This document shows, piece after piece, positions 51,389 through 61,572 of a stretch of DNA of 64,000 bases. Both the position numbers and the translations under genes were made by a program. Positions within the stretch are counted from its first letter, which is position 1. Each line of letters begins with the position of its first letter. The DNA is taken from the NCBI GenBank assembly GCA_036785705.1, contig JAWUZG010000018.1, positions 9,397,501 through 9,461,500 on the forward strand, read 5' to 3'. Below the pieces are notes generated by a model. The model had not been told where the DNA came from. It saw nothing but the letters and a program-made list of their open reading frames with translations, and made no database searches. This DNA is from Acanthornis magna. Its lineage: Eukaryota > Chordata > Aves > Passeriformes > Acanthizidae.

Positions 51389-53275
51389 CTGAACATGTGG
51401 AACATGTTGAGGGCAGTGAGAGCTCTCTGTTCTCTTCAACAGTTTATAAAAAAAGGGAGTGACAAAACACAAATACAAATTCACAGATGTAAAGATTGCA
51501 CAGAACAAATTACCTCCACTGCCATCCACAGAGATGCTGCCGAGCCTGTTCCCAGACTCAGATTAAAGTGTATCCAATTGGATTAAATTCCTAGCAATGG
51601 CAAACTTACCACCTACCTACACTGGGAAATTATTTCTACATGTAATCATCCCTCACTGCATCTTTATAGTGATTGAATTTTTCAAGCTTTGATTTCCAGT
51701 CATTGCATCTTTTCTGGCTTTTTTTCTGCAAGCCTGAAATCTATACTTGATTTAGTTGTTCTTTTGTTCCTAATACATTGGTAATGCCTTCTTATTGTCT
51801 TAAGCTCTACTGGCCAGTAATAATTCCTTATTACCTTTATCTTCTCCAGAAAGTCATTTACATTGTGTAGATTCAATTTTCATTCTCAGTTATGCCCCTC
51901 TTTTCCATACTTAACATTGATTTCTTGTTTAATTATCACCTTTGTGCCTTCTTTACTAGGCTAGCTTTCCTCTCCAAGGTAACTTACTCGTCTGCTCATT
52001 AAAGCATAGCCTTTAGAATACCCAACAGGATTTCCTTGAGAAGTCCCACTTTCTATTAAAACTTCCCCTTTTAGCACTAAGTTAAGGAAACAAATTGTTC
52101 TGATGAACTGGTCGATTTTACATTTCACATAATTCTGCCTGGTGCAAAACATTTGTTTCCACAAAGCAGAGGTACTGCAATATCTGAGTTTTTGGTAATC
52201 AACATCCAACACTACTCGGTGCATCACAAAACCCAACCCTGATTTATTTCATGTTTGATGCAGGCATTTCCATATTACAATATCCTTGAGATTTTCCTGA
52301 GATTAGATTTTTCCTAACAGTGTTCAGAAGTAGTCCTCATTCTGGATTTACTGGCAATACATCTTTTCCTCACACATTGTGAACAAATCCTAGAAAGAGG
52401 TGATTTCCATTGCATCAGAATTTGTCCCTATGTACTTGTACCAAATGTCCACCATTCTACAGTCTGCTTTGCTGCTAGTGTAATGGACGTAAAATTCGTG
52501 CCATTTTCATTCTACACTAGAAATTCCAAATTAATTACCATCGTTTAAATTTTTGGGGTTTTGAAAATATCTTTAGAAGGTAATATGGAAATATTACTCC
52601 CCTTCAACATATTAATTAAACTAAAGTTACTGTTTTTCATCCTTTGAAATCTGCAAGTACAATATACTGTGGAGAACTCAACTGCACAATTCATATCGTG
52701 CAAGTAAAATGCCAGTGGTTTTGTTTGATGGTTGGGTTTTTTTTATTCTGGTACTTGGATTGCAAAATCAAATAAGAGTCGCAATGAATATTGATCCACG
52801 TTTTATTACCCAGTACATCAAACATTATACCCAAGTTGCTTTTGTTAAAAAACTGTGGTACTTGAAAGCATTTTTAGATATTTCCTGGCTCCTCTAAAAT
52901 AAAACAAATAGATTCCTTGTCCCACCACAAGTTCTATATTGCATAGATGAAGCTTTATGAGGTGCAAAAAAGAATAAAAAGGCCCAAGTCCTACCATTTT
53001 TAATGCTAAAAACGTTATGGTAACCACCTTTAAAAAAAAAAAAAATCAGGTAGCTCCACTTACCAACACTACCAAGATGGAGCCATTAAAGTCACAACTA
53101 ATCACATAACTCCAAGCAAGTTCATTCACATCAAAGGAAAGAAATGAAAAATAAAGACATTGTATGTCATAAGGATCACACTGGAGCTGGGCAAGCCCAG
53201 TTTCTTCTCAAAAGTTTTGGGACATTTCTCTGGATTTTCGTATTTGTGAACCAATGTGAGAGAGAGAAGAAAAAG

Positions 53276-53362
53276 AGAAGAGAAGAGAAGAGAAGAGAAG
53301 AGAAGAGAAGAGAAGAGAAGAGAAGAGAAGAGAAGAGAAGAGAAGAGAAGAGAAGAGAAGAG
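53276..53362. repeat. (AGAAG)n pentanucleotide array
   Basis: About 17 uninterrupted AGAAG units (87 bp) after a short AGAGAG lead-in. One strand is pure purine, so it may form triplex or H-DNA. Because five is prime to three, all frames stay open. This creates four spurious overlapping frames of Arg/Glu/Lys on plus and Ser/Leu/Phe on minus (53126-53564). Confidence 0.97.
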
Positions 53363-53844
53363 GACAAATGAACCCCAAGGAGGTATGACACCTGTAGTCC
53401 CTAGTCTAAGAAACATCAGAAGTATATTAAACAAAAATATCATTGTGGCAACACGTGAGTTTGAAGGAACTCCAGAATATGCTGTGGCTTGTTACAGCCT
53501 CTTCCTAAGGGCACAGCTCAGGGTTGTGAGCAACACAGGTCCAGCTCTTCAAAAGAAGGAATGAACTTGAAACCAAGTCTCCCATACTGAGGGTGAAGGC
53601 TGAAGTCATTGGGCTTTAGGGTAAAACTCTTCTTTCAGATGTTTTGTGAACTTCTGTTCCTTGCTTTCATTATACGTAGTTGAAAAGTAAATAGTAATAT
53701 TGAGGGTAAAAGGATCACAAGCTGAATACAAGCCAGCCTGGTGCACTTGTAGGATTGAAAATAGATGGTGTTGTGGGCTGCGTCAGTATGTCTGCAGCCA
53801 GCAAACAAAAACTACATGGTAATTCCACTCTCCTTGGCACTTAA

Positions 53845-54312
53845 TAGGCCACACTTGGAAAACTGTGTCCAGTCTTGTCAAATGGACATACTAAAAAATT
53901 GGAGACAGTCCAGGAGAGGCCTGTCGGGCTGATCAGAGGACTGGAGAACTTGACAGATGAAGAAATCTTGAAATAGTTGGGTTGGTTCAGCACGAAGAAG
54001 AGACAGCTGAGGGTAGAACGCCATTTTCTAACACTTAAGTGGTTGTTACAGAGATGACAGAGATTCTTTTCGGCGAGATGCCCAGTGCCAAGAGGCACTA
54101 GGCTGCTTCAGGGGAAACCCATTTCAGTTTAAGAAGAAATTCTTCACCATGAGAGCAACTGAACTTCGAACGGGTTACCCAGAGAAGTGGGGAAACTCAC
54201 TGGCCTTGACAGGCCCCTGATCATCTCATCTAAGGTCCTGCTTTCAACAAGAGCCTGGAGCAGATAATCTCCAGAGCTCCCTTCCACCCCAGGTTTTTCT
54301 ATATTATTCCAC
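53845..54312 (+). mobile_element. CR1 LINE 3' end, degraded
   Basis: In order: CCACACTTGGAAAACTGTGTCCAGT, a GACAGTCCAGGAGAGGCC block, TGATCAGAGGACTGGAGAAC, GGGTTGGTTCAGCACGAAGA, TTTAAGAAGAAATTCTTCAC, ACCCAGAGAAGTGGGGAAAC, and the ending GAGCTCCCTTCCACCCCAGG followed by TTTTTCTATATTATTCC. This is the avian CR1 3' region; the terminal repeat has decayed. It is older than the 8.99 kb copy but younger than the turtle-like stratum. Confidence 0.88.
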
Positions 54313-55027
54313 ACCAATCAAGTTTTTGTTCTGACTAGAGAACACAAAGGAAACAAAAGTACTCAGTGCTACTAGAAATACGTAATTGTCAGTTAGGACT
54401 CCAGACAGAAAAACAGACTTGCCATGTAGCTTTAGTTAAGTTTCATGAATGCCTTCTGTCTCCATTCACCTTCACTGAGGGCTTCCTAAGATACTGCTAT
54501 AAACTTTGTCAGTAAATATACAAACAATTTGCTGACTTTTGATATCTTATATGTAACACCTTGAACTGTCAATAGGCATTTATTCAATGCAGTCTTATTT
54601 ATGTACAAACCATATATATTATATGCTGTTTCCTTGAACACAGTAGGAAGCAAACAGCAGGAGACTGTTTCCTTACAATCACCTCTTTCTCAGGGTCACT
54701 TTGCAAGCAGACTTCAGGCTGACGGGCTTCCTTGCTCCCTTTTCTGAGTCTGCAGTGCTCGGCCCCTTGCACAAATCCACACAACCACAATAAAATTGAT
54801 CTCACTATTTTCAGAACACCAAAAAAGTTCCTCAGATTGTCTAGCTAAGGCTATGACTAGCACACTGCCTGCTCTGGAGAGAACAGTTCAGTACTGGAAA
54901 CTATTGCTAACTAAAAAGAAATTTAAATATTATGTTTCAGTGTGTTTGCACAGCAGGTCTGAAACAGCTGCAGAGTGATGGGGTACAAATGCAAAACCAC
55001 ATACTTGTATCCTTCTAAGACACTTAC

Positions 55028-55058
55028 CTAACCATTTCATTACACCATCCAAAGACCT
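55028..55058 (-). CDS. Tentative 31 nt exon of the unrecognised minus-strand gene
   Basis: A fair acceptor (GATTGTACAACAG) precedes 31 nt, and a strong donor (GGTTAG followed by GTAAGTG) follows. In the frame that starts on a whole codon it reads RSLDGVMKWL plus one base. That base completes an Asp codon with the first two bases of the exon at 45324-45391, giving a continuous MKWLDDRPRREE. A second frame is also open, so the phase match is suggestive, not forced. Confidence 0.25.
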
Positions 55059-58000
55059 CTGTTGTACAATCATTACAAAATAGATAGCTTACAGAGTTCT
55101 ACTGGTAACCAAAACCAGACTCATCTTCCACTTGCAGTGTTTCAACAGTGCGCTCACAGGAAAGATTTTTTTGGACTAATTCTACTCATTTACCTTGGGT
55201 GAATATATTGGGCGAACATACAGGGATATACTTTGATGAATACAATGGATCAGTACCAGGAAATTCTACAGGTGAAAAATAGGAAATAAAGAAAATGGCA
55301 AAGCCATGCTTCCTCCTGAACTGCTTCGCTTTGATTCATGCCAACATGACAGATGTATGCTTCATTAATGATAAAAAAATTGGTTATACATGTTGAAAAA
55401 AAGTAAACAATATTTACAAGACTGAAGGCTGTATTTTCAACTCTAAAAGAAATCATAACAGATAAAAAGAATATTAAGCAGAAGAGAAGTACTACCATGG
55501 TGTGCAACACTGCCCAGAGCAAACCTAAATATTCTGGTTATCACAAGGCATCACCTTGTTGTCTCCTTCCAATAAGCTTGCCTTGAAAAACATATTTTCC
55601 AATGGAGGCCCTTGTAAGGTACTTCTCATAAAAGGCTTGTAACAAGAAATATGAAAAACAAAAATTTCTCCATGCTTCAAAAACAGCAAGGAGAGAGCAT
55701 GCTTTTGTTCAGCTCCTGCTGTAATTCTCTCATTAGTAATACCACTGCTGACAGCCCTGATGTCCTTACTTAAGAAGGATGTTTGAAAACTTGAAAGAAA
55801 CTACAAGAAAAACTGGTGATACAGAAATCTTGCCTTATGGTTAGAAACTAAAGTGCCTCAATGAGATTTGCTTAACAACTAAAGAGGGCTGAGATGCCTT
55901 GATCCCAGCATTTAAGTGTTTTCATTGAATACTGTCCAGTGCTGAAGGCTTTTTTAATCCAGCTAAGATAGAACAAGTCAAAGCTAAATTCAGACCACAA
56001 ATAAAACACTTCACATGAACAGTGAGTGTTGGTATACAAGTGGTGGACTCTTTGTTCTCTAAACTCTTTAAATATGAACAAGACATCTTTCTAATGTTCA
56101 CCTTGGTCTTCAAGCAAGACAGTAAAGTGTGATGCTCTGTGGTCAGTGCTAAGGCTGGACTGGATTACATCACCAAAATGACTGAGCTCTTCTTCTCTTA
56201 AAGTCTATGCAGCAATTACACTGAGACATGCTTGTAATTTACTCTCAGCACATTTTGTATATAATTATTAGTGTTACTACACCCTTACTGACATACTGAA
56301 AGTTATTTTCATGTAAATAGGCTACTTTTGTAGGGAACATTTTGACTGCTGTCCTAGAACTGACATATTTAGGAATTAAAATTTAACTGGGACATAGGAA
56401 AATTCACATATAGCAATTCAGTGGCTGATCTGATCAGTGCTAACTGCTGAGGTCCTACAGAGACTAAAAAGTATTCAACTAATTCTCCAGTGTCCCAATT
56501 GCCTGAAGCCCCAGCTGCTTTTTATGAGAGCTAAGAATCTCTAATATTCTACAAGTGTTTAGCTATTACATATATTAGTTTATGAGGCTCAGCAAAGAAA
56601 AAGCCTTGTTTATTAACCTTTCACTAAACCCTTCACAAACTCAAACACTGGTGAGAGAATAAGAACAAAAACGTACATGAGTGTTATCTGGAAACATATA
56701 TATTTATTACTTTCCAATTTCCCCAGCCCTGGGTAACCATTGAATTTTCATTATTTTCATTGATTTGATCACCTTCTTTTAGTTCAGAACATGAATAAGC
56801 TGAAAAGAGAAGAGCCAAAATAAAATTCCCTTTCATAAAGCATTTGTCTCCATACAGAATTCACCAGCATAATTATGCCCCTATAGTTCTGATGGTATAA
56901 CTCCCCATGTGGACGCTTGAATTCTACAGACATTCATGCAAGATTAAAAAGCATCCACAAGGCATAATTATACCACTCCAGTCTCTGGTAAATTTCCTCT
57001 TATAAAGACAACCTTTTAATGTCGAAAAAAAGAAAGGTTATTTGGGAAGAAAGACAAAAGAAAAACCTTTTGATTTCCTAATGCAGGAATTTTATGAGGT
57101 TTTCTGCTCTTTAGTTACAACTTACTATATATGCGTGCACCAAAAAAAAGATTATAACTGTGAAAACAAAGGTTCCTTGGATGATTCATTTTGACTGACC
57201 ACCAGTCAAAGCACACTGACCCGAAATGATATCACAGTTACTCAAGGTCATTTACCAAGGTTTGGGAATTTTTAAATATCTAGGTAATCTTTCCTTCTAA
57301 TATCATGGGTACAATTGATTTGTGGCATACATGTTCCTCAGCTTCTGTAAGCTATACTTAAGCAGCAAACTGCTTTGTGCTACTGCATAAAAATGGATCT
57401 GAGTTCTCAATGCCATAATGAGAGAAGAAACAAGAAAACAAGTAGGTTTTGTACTCCCTGTATAAAGGAGGAAGGCAATAATTCTGCTCTTTCCTTAGTG
57501 CCTTCACCTTGTTGCTATGTGGTTAGAAAGGATGACTTCCAGTGTTCAGTTAGATAAAACTTACAAAAAAGCTAAACATATGAAAGTAGAGGAGTTGATG
57601 GTTAAGACATCCAAGCAATCATAGTTCTTTACATAAAGCTCTGCATAAAGGGTTAAAAAAATTAGAGTCTACTGAAATAAACTAAATTTAACTCCACATT
57701 TCCCTCAGGTTCTCATTAGAGAAGTAAATTAAGGTTGTCTGGATGGCTTTTAACTGTGTGTTTCTTTTTTAATATATTTCATTTTATTGAAGTGCAATAT
57801 TTTTCCTACATTTTCTAGGTTTCAATTATTATTTTTTATAGCTAATGGACTCCTAAAATATTTTAACATTAATATTCAAATAAATTTAGCTTTTACATAG
57901 TTATTTGCAAAGATTTTTCTTGGATTTCTTTTCTTTACAATTATTAAAAACGTTTTACATGAGCATTAAGAAATAATCATTTGGATAATATGGTTTAGTA

Positions 58001-59751
58001 ACCAAAATATTCAGGCTGGAATCAGCATATTGCTTTCAATGTCTTTGTATCATCGTAATTGCATGAACGGTCAAAAGTCATGAAGCTTAACATTGATTTA
58101 CAATTGATCATTAGATCAGAGATGTCAATTATTATGAGAGGACTCAAGATTTCTTGTTTCTGAATCCCAGATAGAGCTAGGCATATTTAGAAGGATGAGG
58201 GAGATCTGCAGGAAAGAAAGTGAAAGCTTCAGTAGAGTCACTCTGCAGTGCTCAGAAATATAACTTAATAGGCTAAAAACCAAGCAAACAAAAAGCCAGG
58301 GGTGGGGAAGGCAGCTGAGACAGGACCAAAACCAGCCAAGTGTTGAGAGAGCCTTCATTTGCTGTATGGCAGAGCTGCATTCAATTCTGCACTGTGCCCA
58401 GGCCTGCCCCTTTTCCCCCCCAGAGGGACAGCCTCATTGCCGGACCAGTCTCATCATTCCAGCCATGGATGATGGAGCATTTCCTAAAAGATGCCACATG
58501 CCCTCAGCAAATGGGAAGGAGAACATCCTACCCTCAAGCAGGCCGGCTGCTCCTGACTAGCTAAACTCCAGTATCACAGTGGTTGGCCCAGAGCTGCTGA
58601 CCCCACCTTGGCTACTGGATATATCACCATAATTAGTCACAATTATATGGTTAATGTATTTTTTAATTTTAATCTGTGCTTCTTCAGCTCTAGACTGATT
58701 AATTTTAGTTCTTTGGTGAATCTGAAGAGTCTGTACTGGTAATTTCTGAGATAATTCCATATTAATTAAAGCAGCAAATTTCTTACAGAATCTGTTGAAA
58801 ATAATTTTACTGAAACAGTGGGTGGTGGTGTAAAATTAGTGAGCATCCATCTTACACTCAAAGAGAAAATAAGGTCAAGTACAAGCGAATGTATTTTCAC
58901 ATATAAATCAGATAAATTGCCGTTGCTTTTCGTACTACACAGATGCTATGGCTCAGAAGGGGAACCTGTTCCTCTACTACCTTTTAGAGTTTAATAAGTG
59001 AACTTTAATAAATCTTCTTGTAGCAACTGAAAGGACTTTTTAATAGCCTGCTGAGGTACATACACTCCTGTTTAACTTGCTATGTGGTCTGTACACTCCT
59101 GCAGAGGGGCAGACCTAACTACAGACACATACTTGCTTCCTCCTGCTGCATCTGCAATCAGGACTAGCCTACAGAACTCAATGAATGCTACTTCAAAGCC
59201 TCCTTGCTCAAATATCTCCAGAGTTTCCTTGAGTCACCTACCTCGTCTCCTACATATGGTCACACTAGAGTATGCAACCCTTCAGAACAGGTTATTCTAT
59301 CACTGGAAGCACCATGCAGTTATTCTTAGCACAGCTCAGTTCCATGAGCTTCTGGAGACCTAGCCAATGATCACTGGGATCATTCCTTAAAATTACAGCG
59401 TGCCTCTTGCACCACAATATTCAGCTACATAAATATATGCTGAACATCCGTGCAATTAGTAGAGATGTCTCATGCATTCTGTAAAGCAGAAGCCAAACTT
59501 ACTCCCAGAGCTGTGAACAACACCTTCATGTTTGGTAAATAGCGGCAGCTGCATCTGCACAGTGCATAGAAAAGGAGATGAGAAAATACTGTGTTCTGGC
59601 TATAGTAGCACATACTGCTGCAAAAACCCTTCTGCTCACAGCACGTAGGAAAAAACAGCAGTAAAATCTCAGCATTCTCAGAATTTTGGTTTATGTTCTA
59701 GTAATGTAACCAAATTAACCAGCCATATTATAAGGACTGTCAAAAACGTTA

Positions 59752-60021
59752 TCTGATATGCAAGTGCACCAGCAACAACACAAGCTTTAAAAGCTTAAAA
59801 GCCATTTTGAGAATTAAACAAAGATTGACAGTATCTCTATTCTGTAGTGCCAACTTTTTGAACACTTTGCATTTGTCAAGAAACATATGATGGTGTTGGC
59901 AGCAGTTCCCAGTTAGCACTGGTCCCCTTTGTGAAAGCCACTGCCTAAACAAAGAACTGGATATGGTCTCATCGTCAACAAATTTGAAGTGTCTCTCCTC
60001 CACTGGTGAATTATTGCCGTC
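59752..60021 (-). CDS. Exon-like block with strong acceptor, unrecognised
   Basis: On minus a pyrimidine tract (CATGCTTTCCACCTCCTCTCCAG) is followed by 90 open codons and a stop at 59749-59751. The block starts on a whole codon and reads DGNNSPVEERHFKFVDDETI, then SSSLFRQWLSQRG, becoming hydrophobic near the end (KLLKLVLLLV). It could be an alternative terminal exon, since the block at 61277-61307 ends on a whole codon and could join it, or part of a decayed gene. No AATAAA was found close downstream, and no domain is recognised. Confidence 0.25.
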
Positions 60022-60759
60022 CTGGAGAGGAGGTGGAAAGCATGCAGGATTCTGCAGCACACACAAAATAAGCTCTTCACAGTTTTTTTTGGCTGTTCAC
60101 ATGAGCCATTCTATCACTTTTCAGCAACTCCAGCTTACATTTTATCTACAGACTTACAGTAAGATGAGATAGTCACAGTATTTAAACCTTCAAACAATCT
60201 ACGCTGCAAATCTGCCAGCCTCCTGTTCCTCAGAACGTTTCATCTCAGCTAAAAATTATCAGTTCAGAGGGATAAGAGCACAGAGGTATACAGATGACTG
60301 TAATGCATTCCACCAGACAGCCTTTATGAATTTTTTAGCTGAACTTTCTTCTGTCCTTGTTGTTCTTGCCAACCACATGCAGAACATTTTAGAGACAACA
60401 GCAATTCCTCGGAGGTTTACATGCACTATTCAATTCCCAACAATAAAAAAAAAAAGAAAATCCTTTTTCTAAACTGAGTTTCATCTCATATTTTCCTTCA
60501 TCCTAAATTATAAGTAGCATCCAGTACTTGCACTGCATAGCTGAGAAGCTAGCAGAAATTGCCACATTCAATTAGCACAGCAAAAGCAGCAAACTAGAAA
60601 TAGGATTTCATTCACTTTAATTCACTAGCTGGTTGCCATAAATACTCGTCTGTAAAACATGGAATTCTGAATACTCCAGACATTATTTTCCTTTCATGAA
60701 GATGTTTGTTTACTTTGGCAGTGATTCTCTCGGGAGAAACTCTAATGACTTCCACTACC

Positions 60760-60779
60760 AAAAAAAAAAAAAAAAAAAA
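60760..60779. repeat. Poly(A) simple repeat
   Basis: Twenty A in a row followed by an AAC-rich patch. No retrocopy recognised beside it. Confidence 0.9.
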
Positions 60780-61276
60780 CAAACCACCAAAACAAAACAA
60801 AAAAGAAACAGCAACTGCCACTAGCGAGCAAGAAAGTATTAGTCTTGTGTGCTGGTTAAACTCCAGGGCACAAAGGAGAAAAAACAGAGTAGATCACTGC
60901 TTTGCATTCTTGTGACCAGAACCTTTATCCTTCAAGTTTAGCAGGCTTTCATGATGGAATTGAGGCTTTGAATAAAGCAAGAAAGCTCCCCATCTCCTGT
61001 GAATTTTAAGATTTTCAGCCTTAAAAACAAACAAACAAAAACATAACATGGGGGTGGGAATAAGAGAACAAAGCAAACTATTTCAATCACTGGTGTTAAT
61101 TTTTCCCACTGCTTTTAACTTCATTTCAACACACAGAGATCTAAGAAAGGGGTTTTTTTTACCCGTTTTTTTTATATCTGGATGATTAATATTTTTTCTT
61201 TTAATGAGAAAAACCACCAGGAGAAAAGGTAAGCTACCATGACTCAAAAGGCTGCACACTGCTGGAAAAGACTTAC

Positions 61277-61307
61277 CTGCCTCCTTCCTAAGGGTGCATG
61301 ATTATTA
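61277..61307 (-). CDS. Tentative 31 nt exon of the unrecognised minus-strand gene
   Basis: A pyrimidine-rich region ends in TTTAAACTCTGAAAG, followed by 31 nt and a strong donor (GAGGCAG followed by GTAAGTC). Only one frame is free of stops. It starts with one base, reads NNHAPLGRRQ and ends on a whole codon, compatible with the exon at 55028-55058. The block is very short, and the acceptor AG choice is uncertain (a second AG lies inside). Confidence 0.2.
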
Positions 61308-61550
61308 CTTTCAGAGTTTAAAAAAATCAAGAACAGAAAAACAGTGAATGAAGAACATTGATATAAATCTTCAATCCTATTTTTCCTGTGAAATGTCAAA
61401 TATCATCATCTGCTTTTCTATATGAATAACCTACAGCCCCAGACTGTTTACCATGTTTCCATGGCAGGAAAATGTCATTAACAAAAAATCAACTTCAAGG
61501 TTAAGAGGAAGCAACTCGAGCAAAAGTATGTGACTCGTGTATTTTCTTAC

Positions 61551-61572
61551 CAGTTAGAACAATGTGCTGTTC
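61551..61572 (-). CDS. Tentative 22 nt exon of the unrecognised minus-strand gene
   Basis: An acceptor (GCATATGCATTTCAG) and donor (AACTG followed by GTAAGA) bracket 22 nt. In the phase required by the next block it reads TAHCSN with partial codons at both ends. At this length the open frame carries almost no information, so it is listed only as the possible next upstream piece of the model. Confidence 0.13.

Larger units (their letters stand above)
47196..53275. other. Unassigned stretch with several exon-like blocks
   Basis: Holds the compound microsatellite, the A/CA-rich tract and the exon-like blocks at 49.4 and 51.3 kb listed separately. A 135-codon minus frame at 50068-50475 is open but has no clear domain or splice partners. 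A plus donor-like AAAGGTGAGC lies at 48200 at the end of a 31-codon open stretch. Confidence 0.35.

Noticed and set aside
53126..53564. Four overlapping ORFs around the AGAAG array
   Set aside because: A pentanucleotide repeat without stops leaves every frame open on both strands; the peptides are pure repeat.
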